Assembly: GCF_014192715.1 (NCBI RefSeq) | Contig: NZ_JACHYH010000001.1 | Span: 1,426,001-1,490,000 of the forward strand | Direction of reading: 5' to 3' | From: Luteibacter sp. Sphag1AF | GTDB lineage: Bacteria > Pseudomonadota > Gammaproteobacteria > Xanthomonadales > Rhodanobacteraceae | Length of the DNA: 64,000 nucleotides | Part shown: positions 1 to 8,786 of the stretch, in pieces | How positions within the stretch are numbered: position 1 is the first letter of the stretch | Layout of the letters: the number at the start of each line of letters is the position of its first letter | The notes under the pieces: model-generated | Databases searched by the model: none | The model's input: only the letters and a program-made list of their open reading frames with translations | What the model was told of the DNA's origin: nothing | Translations under genes and position numbers: made by a program

Positions 1-1768
1 CGCCCACCCGCTTGAGGCGACGGGCCATTTCATCCGGTGAAATGTTGGCGTCTGCGGTGACATCCGCCTGCATCATGCCGGTGTCTTCCTCGGGCATGAA
101 TCCGCCGCCGGCGGTTTTGACCACACCCATCGCCAGTCCCACCGTGGCAATCAGCAGCAGCAACGGCTGCCAGCGCATCAGGCGGCGATGCCGGAGCGCC
201 CAGTCCAGGGCGTTCTGGTAAATGCGCTGCAAACCGTTGTCGAACCGTTCGAGCGCGCGCTCGAATCGGGACACCTTGCGATCGGCCTCCTCATGCTTGA
301 GGTATCGGCCACACAAGGCCGGCGTCAGCGTGAGCGACACCACTGCGGAGATCAGCACCGCCGATGCCAGCGTCACCGAGAACTCGCGCAACAGCTTGAT
401 GATGAGGTTGTTGCCGAACAGTAGCGGCGCGAATACCGCCACAAGGGACAGCGTGATGGAGATGACGGTGAACCCGATTTCGCGCACGCCTTCCAGCGCG
501 GCCTCCATCGGCGAGGCACCCTTCTCCATGTGCCGCACGATGTTCTCGATCACCACGATGGCATCGTCCACGACGAAACCAATACAAAGCACCAGCGCCA
601 TCAGGGACAGCGTGTTCAGCGTATAGCCGAGGGTCCACATCATCACGAACGCGCCCGCCAGCGACAGCGGCACGGACAGCGTGGCGATCATGGTCGGGCC
701 GAGGCGGCGCAGGAACACCATCATCACCGCCACGACCATCATGATGCTGATCAGCAGCGCGATCTTCACCTCATGAAGTGCGGACTGCGTCGTCTGGGTG
801 AGGTCGAAGATCGGCGTGACCACCGCGTCGGCTGGCAGCGAACTGGCAAAGCGCGGCAGCGCCTCGCGGATCGCCTCGGCGGTCTCGATGGAGTTGGCCT
901 CGGGACGTTTGCGGATCTGCATCGTGACCGCGCGCTCGCCCTGGAACCATGCGGCCTGGTACTCGTCCTGGGGGCCGCTCTGCACCTTGGCGATGTCGCC
1001 CAGACGCACGGGCACGGTGTTGCGCACGGCGATCAGCAGTGAGGCGAAGTCTTTGGGTTCGTGCAGGCTGTCGTTGGCCAGCACCGTCATCTGGGTTGCG
1101 CCGTTGCTGATGATGCCCTGCGGCGAGGTCACGTTGGCTGCATGCAGCGCATTGGACACATCGTTGGCCGTCAGTCCCTTGGACGCCAGCGCCTTGGTGT
1201 CCAGTTCCACGCGCACCGCGTGCGGCGTGCCGCCGAATACCTGGACACGGGAGACGCCAGGAATCTGCGCCACGGCGGGAGCCAGCAGCGTGTCGACCGT
1301 GTCGTACAGCTTGTCTGGCGGCAGCGACTTGGACGTGATCGACACCAGCAGCACGGGAATGGAACTGGTGTCGAACTTGAAATACTGGGGCGGCGAAGGC
1401 ATGCCGGGCGCAAGGTCGGGCATGGCGGCGTTGATGGCAGCCTGCACGTCGCGTGCTGCCTTCTCGGTGCTGCGATCCATGTTGAAGCGGACCTGCACGA
1501 AGCCCGAGCCTTCGGTGCTATTGGAATAAAGCTTGTCGACGCCGGGAATCTGTCCCAGGTGGCGCTCAAGCGGTGCAATGACTGTGGACGCCATCGTCTG
1601 GGCGTTGGCGCCTGGCAACTGGGCCGACACGAACACGGCGGGCACGTCGATGGACGGCAGCGCAGCCACGCCCAGCAAGGCGTAGGCAATCATGCCGGCA
1701 AGCGTCAGGCCCATCGCAAGCAGCGACGTTCCGATGGGTCTGCGGATAAATGGGGCAAAGATATTCAC
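1..1768 (-). CDS. RND efflux transporter, inner-membrane subunit (HAE-1, MdtB/MdtC-like), C-terminus cut by window edge
   Basis: Proton-driven multidrug exporter subunit of the resistance-nodulation-division family, normally a trimer in the inner membrane working with a periplasmic adaptor and an outer-membrane channel. About 589 of the usual ~1030 residues are visible. The protein starts MNIFAPFIRRP with a first membrane helix, then the porter domain with the family signature LPGANAQTMAS and PLERHLGQI. The adjacent acidic pair of transmembrane helix 4 (GFVVDDAIVV, residues 401-402) that relays protons is intact. The start is GTG at 1768, chosen because GGGAG lies a few bases upstream and the N-terminus aligns with the family. 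The adaptor gene is not in the window. The substrate cannot be deduced. The family call is secure; the MdtB/C affinity comes from motif resemblance only. Confidence 0.9.
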   Translation of the reverse strand, partial: MNIFAPFIRRPIGTSLLAMGLTLAGMIAYALLGVAALPSIDVPAVFVSAQLPGANAQTMASTVIAPLERHLGQIPGVDKLYSNSTEGSGFVQVRFNMDRSTEKAARDVQAAINAAMPDLAPGMPSPPQYFKFDTSSIPVLLVSITSKSLPPDKLYDTVDTLLAPAVAQIPGVSRVQVFGGTPHAVRVELDTKALASKGLTANDVSNALHAANVTSPQGIISNGATQMTVLANDSLHEPKDFASLLIAVRNTVPVRLGDIAKVQSGPQDEYQAAWFQGERAVTMQIRKRPEANSIETAEAIREALPRFASSLPADAVVTPIFDLTQTTQSALHEVKIALLISIMMVVAVMMVFLRRLGPTMIATLSVPLSLAGAFVMMWTLGYTLNTLSLMALVLCIGFVVDDAIVVIENIVRHMEKGASPMEAALEGVREIGFTVISITLSLVAVFAPLLFGNNLIIKLLREFSVTLASAVLISAVVSLTLTPALCGRYLKHEEADRKVSRFERALERFDNGLQRIYQNALDWALRHRRLMRWQPLLLLIATVGLAMGVVKTAGGGFMPEEDTGMMQADVTADANISPDEMARRLKRVG

Positions 1769-1801
1769 GAACACTCCCTGTAGCGCGGCAAGCATAACCG
1801 C

Positions 1802-1877
1802 CCACGACAGCCTTTATGCCTGTCGTGGAGCGGGGTTGCGTGTGCCTGAAGTCGCTCCCCTGCCGGAAGGCAGGGGG
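1802..1877. terminator. Two hairpins between btuB and the RND gene
   Basis: A perfect 9-bp inverted repeat (CCACGACAG, 1802-1810, with CTGTCGTGG, 1820-1828) is followed by a GC hairpin with an 8-bp stem and GGAA loop (1857-1876). Neither has a long T-run, so they could be weak or Rho-assisted terminators after btuB, or a small repeat element. They fill most of the 133-bp gap. Confidence 0.4.
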
Positions 1878-1901
1878 CGGGAGTGAGGTTTGCCGGGCGA
1901 C

Positions 1902-3791
1902 TTACTGGCCGGGCATGTACCGCACGGTGAGATAGAACGTGCGGCCCAGCTGGTTGTAGAACGATGCCGTTTCGTAGGAACGATCAAACACGTTCGCGAC
2001 CTTGGCCTGGAGACTCCATGCCGGCTGGAAACGCCAGGTGGCGCGCAGGTCTGTCGTGGCGTACCCACCGAGGTGGCGGGTGTTGGCCGCGTCGTCGAAA
2101 CTCTTGCCTGCGCCGTTCAGCGTGCCGCCGACCGAGAACTGGCCAAGGTCGCGGTCCAGGTCGATACGACCGATCTGATCCGGGCGACGCGCGAGCCGGT
2201 TGCCGTCCTGCACGCCGGTCGTACGGTTGCGCGGCTGCTGCCAGGTGAGATACGTGCGCAGGTGCCAGCCGTCCATGTCCGCACCGAACTGGCCTTCCAC
2301 GCCACGGACGCGTGCCTTGGACACGTTGATCGGCAGGTAGTTGGCGTCGAAGCCGATCAGGTCGGAGTAGTTCGTCTGGTAGGCGTTGACGGCCCAGGTC
2401 CAGATGCCCGGCGTGCCGGACACGCCGACTTCCGCATTGCGGGCCTTTTCCGGCTTGAGCTGAACCGGCACGCCGTACGGGTAATAGACGTCGTTGAACG
2501 TCGGCGCATGGAACGAGGTGCCGTACGACGCGGTGATCTTCACGTCGTTGTCGAAGCGGAAGCCGTACGAGGCCGCGCCGGTGCTGTGGTTGCCGAACTG
2601 GGTGTTGTGGTCGTGGCGGGCCGACAGCTGGATTTCATGCGGGCCGAACACGCCCTGGTACAGGGCAAACACGCCGGTATTGTTGCGGGAATCACGGGCG
2701 TAGGCGGTGTCGCTGTCCAGGTGCTCGCGCTGGTAGTCCACGCCGGCACTCAGGATCTGGCCCGGGGCCAGCGTGAAATCGTTCTGCCAGGAGGCCTGAT
2801 TGCGCTTCGAGTACAGGTAGCCCGCGCGCTCCATATTGGCGTTGAACGGAAGGTTGGTCAGGTAGTCGAACTGCGGGCCGTTCAGGTAGTTGTCCGCGCG
2901 GTCGATGTTCTGGCCCACGTTGAACGTCATGCGCCAGATGTCCATGGCGTTGAAGGCCAGCTTCGCACCGGCGACCTGCTGCGTGCGACGGGTGTAGTTC
3001 TGGAAGGTGCCGTCGTATTCGATGTCGCCCTTGCTGCGCAGCCAGTTGGCCGAGATCTCGGTGCCGTTGTCGAAGCGGTAGCCACCGCTCAGCGAACCGT
3101 TGTACGTACGGTAGGAGTCGTGATCCGGCTCGTCGGCAAAGCAGCCTGCATAGGCTTCGGCGGCGCCCACGCGGCAGGCGTTGATGCCGCTGGTGTACTG
3201 GCCGCCGAGGCTGGCGTTGTACCAGCTGTGTGCGGTGCCGCCGGACAGGCCGAACTGGCCGCTGACCAGGCCATGGCTGCCTGCGCTCATGGTCAGCGAC
3301 GGCGTCGGTGCCTCGCCTGTCTGGCCGTGGCGGGTGAAGATCTGGATCACGCCGCCGATGGCATCGGAGCCGTACAGGCTGGAGCGCGGGCCGCGCACGA
3401 TCTCGATGCGCTCGATCTGCTCAACGGGGATCTGCTCGTAAGCCGGGATGCCCGCACCCACGGTGCCCACGCGGACGCCGTCGATCAGCAGCAGCGTGTG
3501 GCTGGAGTTGGAGCCGCGCATGAACAGCGAGGTCTGCTGGCCAATACCGCCACTGGTGACCACGGCCACGCCCGGAAGACCCTTCAGCAGGTCCGTGACG
3601 GACTGCGGCTGCAGGCGCTCGATGTCCTGGCGGGTGATGACGGTGACCGGCGCCAGCGTTTCATCGACCGGCATGGCCGTACGCGTGGCGGTGACGACCA
3701 CCGGGTCAAGCTTGTCCGCGTCATTGCGGTCGGCGGCGTGAGCCACGGCGATGCACGACAGCAGGGCGGTCGCGAGCAGGGTCTTCTTCAT
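1902..3791 (-). CDS. btuB: TonB-dependent vitamin B12 receptor BtuB
   Basis: Outer-membrane receptor that imports cobalamin using energy from TonB. The 629-aa product (E. coli BtuB is 614) has a signal peptide ending near AHA-A20, a TonB box DPVVVTA at about residues 29-35, and a plug with the typical BtuB segments ITRQDIERLQ, FMRGSNSSHTLLLIDG and RIEIVRGPRSSLYG, followed by a 22-strand barrel. The start at 3791 is preferred over one nine codons upstream because AGGAAGAAG sits just before it and the signal peptide begins there. A cobalamin riboswitch precedes it, which independently supports the ligand. The protein ends YMPGQ rather than in the usual terminal aromatic residue. Confidence 0.95.
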   Translation of the reverse strand: MKKTLLATALLSCIAVAHAADRNDADKLDPVVVTATRTAMPVDETLAPVTVITRQDIERLQPQSVTDLLKGLPGVAVVTSGGIGQQTSLFMRGSNSSHTLLLIDGVRVGTVGAGIPAYEQIPVEQIERIEIVRGPRSSLYGSDAIGGVIQIFTRHGQTGEAPTPSLTMSAGSHGLVSGQFGLSGGTAHSWYNASLGGQYTSGINACRVGAAEAYAGCFADEPDHDSYRTYNGSLSGGYRFDNGTEISANWLRSKGDIEYDGTFQNYTRRTQQVAGAKLAFNAMDIWRMTFNVGQNIDRADNYLNGPQFDYLTNLPFNANMERAGYLYSKRNQASWQNDFTLAPGQILSAGVDYQREHLDSDTAYARDSRNNTGVFALYQGVFGPHEIQLSARHDHNTQFGNHSTGAASYGFRFDNDVKITASYGTSFHAPTFNDVYYPYGVPVQLKPEKARNAEVGVSGTPGIWTWAVNAYQTNYSDLIGFDANYLPINVSKARVRGVEGQFGADMDGWHLRTYLTWQQPRNRTTGVQDGNRLARRPDQIGRIDLDRDLGQFSVGGTLNGAGKSFDDAANTRHLGGYATTDLRATWRFQPAWSLQAKVANVFDRSYETASFYNQLGRTFYLTVRYMPGQ

Positions 3792-3984
3792 GCGTTCTTC
3801 TTCCTTTGCCGCACCCAAAACGTGCGGAAATCAGCCAGACAACACGACCGGCACGGGAAGGCGAACAACGAACACGATCCGGCGCGCGCATGAAAAATGC
3901 GGCCGGGCACGATGCTCCCGATTCGCCCTCCGCGAACCAGACGAACTTAAATGGGAACTGCGCACGCGAGAACGCATGCGAGCT

Positions 3985-4215
3985 ATCGGGCCGGTCTCCG
4001 GACTCATGAATCACATGCTTTGAGGCATATCGGAACGGGCACCTTCCCGCGCGATAAAGCGCAGTGGCATCTCACCCTTTCCGGAGACCGGACGTACCGG
4101 CCTCCCTTCACTTACCGTTGCGGGGGCAGTGCCGGCCTTGTCAGCCCCATGGGGCGACGCACCGGCTTCCCGTTTAATCCTTTGGGCGAACGCCCTCGGG
4201 ACACCCGAACGGCGC
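3985..4215 (-). promoter_or_regulatory. Cobalamin riboswitch controlling btuB
   Basis: The minus strand carries the conserved cobalamin-riboswitch blocks in order. GGGAA-NNN-GGTG lies at 4160-4171, the CTGCCCCCGC block near 4120-4130, GCCACTG at 4062-4068, GGGAAGG near 4041-4048, and the B12 box AGTCCGGAGACCGGCC near 3990-4006. The element ends about 195 nt before the btuB start. Established behaviour of the family is that adenosylcobalamin binding lowers btuB expression. An 11-bp perfect inverted repeat (3991-4001 with 4081-4091) pairs the B12 box with upstream RNA and may be part of the switching helix. No T-tract terminator follows, so control of translation is more likely than attenuation. 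Outer boundaries are approximate. Confidence 0.9.
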
Positions 4216-4283
4216 CACTCTAGCCGCCCCCCTCCCGGCGAGCAAGTTAAGAACGTGTTTGCGTCACAACTTCCAATGGGCTG

Positions 4284-4318
4284 AGAGATATCTCTTGACC
4301 TTCGCAAGTTTTTGCGAA
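4284..4318. promoter_or_regulatory. Tandem palindromes in the promoter region of the Oar-like receptor
   Basis: A perfect 12-bp palindrome AGAGATATCTCT (4284-4295) overlaps the start of a possible -35 TTGACC (4295-4300). This is followed at once by an inverted repeat TTCGCAA-GTTT-TTGCGAA (4301-4318) filling the expected spacer. Placement suggests binding sites for one or two repressors of the gene starting at 4501; no regulator is identified. Confidence 0.45.
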
Positions 4319-4500
4319 TAGGGTCGGGGTGAGTCCGGCGTCCGGTCACGAGATGCCTCGTGGTGGCAGGGGATACAACCGGTTTGTGCATTGCCCGGAG
4401 GGGGCGATGGGCCCGGCGGTATGGATGGACCGAACTCAGAACAAGAGTGCGACGGCGGCTTGCCATTGCCTCTATGGCTGTTAATTCGGGGAGTGCCAAC

Positions 4501-7500
4501 ATGCAGCGTTCTATCTACCGCAGCCCTGTGCTGCGTCGTACCGCCTTATGTCTTGCCCTGGGGTTGAGTCTTTCCAGCGGCGTGGTCCTTGCGCAGTCCA
4601 ATGCCTCCGGTGTGGTTTTCGGCCGCGTGGCTGACCCGGCCGGCGCCACCGTCCATCTGCAAAACCTCGATACGGGCTTCGCCCGCGATGTGAGCGTCGA
4701 TTCGGAGGGTCGCTACCGCGTGGGCTCACTGCCCGTGGGCCGCTACAAGGTGTCGGTGGAGCGCGGGGGCGCTACCGTCGAAACCCGTGACGAGGTGCAG
4801 GTCGCACTGGGCGGCGGCGTGGATGTGTCCTTCGGCGGCGCGCCCACGGCCACCAGTGCCCAGAACCTGGAAGGCGTGCAGGTCACCAGCAACGTGCTTC
4901 CGGCCATCGACGTGTCGTCGGTCGACTCGCGCACCGTGCTCACCTCCCAGCAGTTGCAGAAGTTGCCGCTGGCGCGTGACGTCACCTCGGCTGCCCTGCT
5001 GGCGCCCGGCGTGGTGAGCGGCGACAGCCGTTACGGCAACGTGGCCTCGTTCGGTGGCGCCTCGGCGTCGGAAAACCAGTACTACATCAACGGTTACTCG
5101 GTGACCAACGCCCTCACCGGCCTGGGTTTCACCAGCCTGCCGTTCGACGCCATCGACCAGCAGCAGATCTTCACGGGCGGCTACGGCGCGGAATATGGTC
5201 GCTCGACGGGCGGCGTGATCAACATCGTGACCAAGCGTGGCGGCAACGACTGGAAAGCTGGCGTCGGCATGTACGTGACGCCGCAGTATCTGCGCCAGTC
5301 GCCGCGCAGCATCTATCGCAGCAACGGTGTGCTTTACCAGTATCGTGGCGACAACAAGAGCACCGATATGCAGTACACCGGCTACATCAGCGGCCCGCTG
5401 ATCAAGGACAAGCTGTTCCTGTATGCCGCGGGTGACTTCACCAGCTCCGACAGCATCTTCGTCAACAACATCCTTGCGCCGCAAAAGACTCATCAGACCT
5501 CCAAGGCCACCAAGTGGATGGCGAAGGTCGACTGGAACATCACCGACAGCCACCTGCTCGAAATCACCGGTATCGGCGACAAGACCAACGTGGATCGGGG
5601 CGTCTATGTGTATAACTACGCCACGAACACGCAGGGCAATTACATCGGTCGCGACAAGCTCAAGAATTTCGATGCAGGCGCAGGTTCGGCGCCAGGTGGT
5701 GATGTGTACATCGGCAAGTACACCGGTTACATCACCGACAACCTGACCATCAACGCGCTGTACGGCCACACCACCACCAATCACGTGCGCGATCTGGACT
5801 ACGCCGGCTCGCCGAATTGCCCGTGGATCACGGACAGCCGCCGCAACATCACCAGCCCCATCGTTGGCTGCGGCCTGGTCAACGGCACCGTGCTGGGCGA
5901 AGGCGCGAAGGACAAGACACACGGCTGGCGCCTCGACGTGGAATACGTGCTGGGCGACCACGACCTGCGCGCGGGTGTGGACAACCAGTCACTGGAATCC
6001 ACGGCGGGCAACATCTACGAAGGCGGCTACCGCTGGGTCTACCGCAATGCCGGCCGGGTTACCGGCCGCCCCGACATTGTGCCGCCGCCGGGCACCGCGT
6101 ACGTCGTTGAAAAGCGTCTGTTCCAGACCGGCGCCACAGTCAAGGTGGAGCAGGAAGCGCAGTTCATCGAAGACAAATGGCAGATTTCGGATCGCTGGAT
6201 GGCCTACATCGGCTTGCGCAATGAGCAGTTCAAGAACCTCAATGGCGCCGGCGATGTCTATGTGAAGCAGCGCCACCAGCTCGCACCGCGCCTGGGTGTG
6301 ACCTGGGATGTGTTCGGTGACTCCAGCTTCAAGGTCTATGCCAACGCGGGTCGTTACCACCTGGCCATTCCGTCCAACGTGGCCATTCGCGGCGCATCCG
6401 CGTCGATGTACTACAGCGAGTACTACACCTATTCGGGTGTGTCGCCGAACGGCGAACCCACGGGCCTCACGCAGCTCGGCAGCCGTTCGTATCTCAATGG
6501 CGAAGATGGCTCCACGCCGAATCCGAAGACCGTGGCCGCGCAGGGCATTGATGCGTACTTCCAGGATGAATACATCCTGGGCTTCGACAAGGCGATCAAT
6601 CCGGACTGGAGCTTCGGCGCCAAGTTCACCTATCGCAAGCTGAAGAGTTCCATCGACGACTTCTGCGACTCGCGTCCGTTCGAAAAATACGCCGCGCGCA
6701 ATGGCATTGATATCAGCAACGCCAGCATTCCGGGTTGCTACCTGTTCAATCCGGGCAAGTCGAACACGTTCCTCGTGGACGTGGATGGCGCGGGCAACTT
6801 CGTGCCGTTCGCGCTAACCAAGGAAGACTTCGTCACGGATGCCGGCGTGGGCTTCCCTCCGCTCAAACGCAGCTACTACGCGTTGAACATGTATCTGGAA
6901 CACCACTTCGACACGCGCTGGTACGGGCGCGCGGAGTACACGTTCTCGCGCAGCTACGGCAACTCCGAAGGTCAGTTGAAGTCTGACATTGGCCAGCTTG
7001 ATCCGTCGGTGACCCAGGATTGGGATGCGCCGGAAATCATGCAGTTCACCAATGGTCCGCTGCCGAACGACCGCACGCATGCGTTCAAGGCGTACGGCTA
7101 CTTCCAGGCCACGCAGGAATGGTTGCTGGGTACGAATGTGGCCATCGCATCGGGCCGTCCGGCCAACTGCATTGGCCTGGACCCGGTGGATGCGATTCAG
7201 TACGGCGCTTCGTACTTCGAATGCGGATTCAAGCCCGCACCGCGTGGCTCGCGCGGTCGCTTGCCGTACACGTGGCAGCTGGACCTGAACGCTGAATATC
7301 GCCCGTTGTGGGCTGGTGCGAGCCAGCCGCTGGCATTTACGGCAGCGGTGTTCAACGTGGCGGGCAACCAGCGTGTCGTCAGCCAGGTGGACGTGGGCGA
7401 AACGGCAACGGTGTCACAGGTGACGGGTCTGCCGATTGCCAGCGAGGACTATCGTCGTCCGCTGGCATTCCAGAACCCGCGCTATTTCCGGTTCGGCGTG

Positions 7501-7521
7501 CGCTACGACTTCTCGCTGTAA
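4501..7521 (+). CDS. Oar-like TonB-dependent receptor with N-terminal carboxypeptidase-regulatory-like domain
   Basis: A 1006-aa outer-membrane receptor. The signal peptide (residues ~1-31) is followed by a short beta-sandwich of the CarboxypepD_reg type (about residues 34-110, GVVFGRVADPAGATV...GRYRVGSLPVGRYKV). Next come a TonB plug (LPLARDVTSAALLAPGVV, INGYSVTNALTG, GGYGAEYGRSTGGVINIVTKRGG) and a large barrel. This layout is typical of Oar/OmpA-related receptors common in Xanthomonadales, whose substrates are mostly unknown; several are linked to proteins, peptides or glycans. The start at 4501 has GGGGAG eight bases upstream; the reading frame is open 47 codons further but without a signal peptide. 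Transcribed alone and closed by a terminator. The last residues are DFSL, not a terminal F. Confidence 0.9.
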   Translation: MQRSIYRSPVLRRTALCLALGLSLSSGVVLAQSNASGVVFGRVADPAGATVHLQNLDTGFARDVSVDSEGRYRVGSLPVGRYKVSVERGGATVETRDEVQVALGGGVDVSFGGAPTATSAQNLEGVQVTSNVLPAIDVSSVDSRTVLTSQQLQKLPLARDVTSAALLAPGVVSGDSRYGNVASFGGASASENQYYINGYSVTNALTGLGFTSLPFDAIDQQQIFTGGYGAEYGRSTGGVINIVTKRGGNDWKAGVGMYVTPQYLRQSPRSIYRSNGVLYQYRGDNKSTDMQYTGYISGPLIKDKLFLYAAGDFTSSDSIFVNNILAPQKTHQTSKATKWMAKVDWNITDSHLLEITGIGDKTNVDRGVYVYNYATNTQGNYIGRDKLKNFDAGAGSAPGGDVYIGKYTGYITDNLTINALYGHTTTNHVRDLDYAGSPNCPWITDSRRNITSPIVGCGLVNGTVLGEGAKDKTHGWRLDVEYVLGDHDLRAGVDNQSLESTAGNIYEGGYRWVYRNAGRVTGRPDIVPPPGTAYVVEKRLFQTGATVKVEQEAQFIEDKWQISDRWMAYIGLRNEQFKNLNGAGDVYVKQRHQLAPRLGVTWDVFGDSSFKVYANAGRYHLAIPSNVAIRGASASMYYSEYYTYSGVSPNGEPTGLTQLGSRSYLNGEDGSTPNPKTVAAQGIDAYFQDEYILGFDKAINPDWSFGAKFTYRKLKSSIDDFCDSRPFEKYAARNGIDISNASIPGCYLFNPGKSNTFLVDVDGAGNFVPFALTKEDFVTDAGVGFPPLKRSYYALNMYLEHHFDTRWYGRAEYTFSRSYGNSEGQLKSDIGQLDPSVTQDWDAPEIMQFTNGPLPNDRTHAFKAYGYFQATQEWLLGTNVAIASGRPANCIGLDPVDAIQYGASYFECGFKPAPRGSRGRLPYTWQLDLNAEYRPLWAGASQPLAFTAAVFNVAGNQRVVSQVDVGETATVSQVTGLPIASEDYRRPLAFQNPRYFRFGVRYDFSL

Positions 7522-7531
7522 CCGTACTACG

Positions 7532-7560
7532 GCGCGCCCGGGCAGCGTATCCGGGCGCGC
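7532..7560. repeat. Strong GC hairpin after the Oar-like receptor
   Basis: Perfect 10-bp inverted repeat GCGCGCCCGG / CCGGGCGCGC with a 9-nt loop, directly after the stop codon at 7521. There is no T-run; it probably stabilises the mRNA 3' end upstream of the true terminator. Confidence 0.5.
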
Positions 7561-7582
7561 ACTTCAACTCCCCTGTTATCAG

Positions 7583-7608
7583 CCGGCGCAGGAGCGCCGG
7601 TTTTTTTT
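7583..7608 (+). terminator. Rho-independent terminator
   Basis: CCGGCGC-AGGA-GCGCCGG stem-loop followed by eight T residues on the plus strand. It ends the Oar-like receptor transcript before the convergent nagA. Confidence 0.9.
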
Positions 7609-7633
7609 GCGGGGCTTTTGCTCAGCGGGGGAA

Positions 7634-8773
7634 TCAGCTCAGCTTGCCGCCGATCCAGGTTTCCACGACGCCGAAATTATCGTCCATCACCACGAAATCG
7701 GCGCGATAGCCGGCGGCGATGTGGCCGTGGGTTTTCTCAAGTCCGAGGAATGCTGCCGGATATGTCGAGGCCATGCGTGCGGCTTCATCGAACGGGATGC
7801 CCACCATTTCCACCGTGTTGCGCACGGCCGTGGCCATGTCCAGCGCAGAACCGGCGAGCGTGCCGTCGGCGGTCTGGCAGATGCCATCGCGCGCGGTGAT
7901 CGTTTCGCCTTTGAGCACGAAGTCCGGATTGTCCGAACCGACCGGCGGCATGGCGTCAGTGACCAGCATCATGCGTTCCTTTGCCTTGGCGGCAATGGCG
8001 ACGCGCAGCGATGCGGGATGCACGTGGTGACCGTCGACGATCAGGCCGCACCAGCTGCCGGCATCATCCAGTGCGGCACCCACCACGCCCGGCTCGCGGC
8101 TGGTGAAGGGCGTCATGGCGTTGAACAGATGGGTGAAACCGCGCACACCGGCCACCAGGGCGGCACGCGTAGTGTCGTAGTCGGCAGCAGTGTGGCCCGC
8201 CGCGACGATCACGCCGTTATCAACCAGTTGAGTCAGCACGTCCGGCGTGGTGCGTTCGGGAGCAAGCGTCAGCAAGGTAACGCCGCCGTGGCGGCGCGCG
8301 AGCATGGCCACGTCCGACGCTCCGGCCACACGGAACTTGGTCGCGTCGTGCACGCCCTTGCGTTCCGGCGCGATGAACGGGCCTTCCAGATGAATGCCAA
8401 GCACGCCCGGTACGCCCTGCTCCACGGCCTTGTTCACCGCATCAATGGCGCGTTCCATCACTTGCGCATCGTCGCTGATCAGCGTGGGCAGGAAGCCGGT
8501 GGTACCGAACTGGCGATGGGCCTGTCCGATGCGCGCGATGGCTTCCACCGTGGGTTCTTCGTTGAACAGCACGCCGCCACCGCCGTTGACCTGGCAGTCG
8601 ATGAAACCCGGAAGCAGCGTGTGGCCGCCCAGGTCGTGACGCTCCGCCGCGCGGACGCGCGGGTCGGACGGCAGGGCGAGGCCAGTGATTCTGTCGCCCT
8701 CGACGAGGACGGCGAAGCCGCTCTGGAAGCCGTGATCGGTCAGTACGCGGCCGTTGACGAGGGCGATAGTCAT
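7634..8773 (-). CDS. nagA: N-acetylglucosamine-6-phosphate deacetylase
   Basis: Converts GlcNAc-6-phosphate to glucosamine-6-phosphate plus acetate in the cytoplasm. The 379-aa amidohydrolase has the family metal and substrate motifs in order: LPGFIDCQVNGGGG (55-68), HLEGPF with the metal-binding Glu130, GHT with His194, THLFNAM with His215, VDGHHVHP, and VTDAM with catalytic Asp273. The start at 8773 (MTIALVNGRV) matches the family N-terminus. It is the last gene of nagQ-nagB-nagA, 13 bp after nagB, and its product feeds straight back to NagB. Confidence 0.95.
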   Translation of the reverse strand: MTIALVNGRVLTDHGFQSGFAVLVEGDRITGLALPSDPRVRAAERHDLGGHTLLPGFIDCQVNGGGGVLFNEEPTVEAIARIGQAHRQFGTTGFLPTLISDDAQVMERAIDAVNKAVEQGVPGVLGIHLEGPFIAPERKGVHDATKFRVAGASDVAMLARRHGGVTLLTLAPERTTPDVLTQLVDNGVIVAAGHTAADYDTTRAALVAGVRGFTHLFNAMTPFTSREPGVVGAALDDAGSWCGLIVDGHHVHPASLRVAIAAKAKERMMLVTDAMPPVGSDNPDFVLKGETITARDGICQTADGTLAGSALDMATAVRNTVEMVGIPFDEAARMASTYPAAFLGLEKTHGHIAAGYRADFVVMDDNFGVVETWIGGKLS

Positions 8774-8786
8774 GCTGAACTCCGGA

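Noticed and set aside
1890-3893. 667-codon plus-strand open frame opposite btuB
   Set aside because: Antisense to a clear receptor gene. Valine/alanine/arginine-rich composition without family features, typical of GC-rich shadow frames. The same reasoning removes the long antisense frames at 10645-12030, 12219-13847, 29371-31287, 31848-34289, 40218-42215 and 60537-62324.
4011-4502. 163-codon minus-strand frame upstream of btuB
   Set aside because: Lies across the cobalamin riboswitch and the receptor promoter; the RNA element explains the conservation pattern better.
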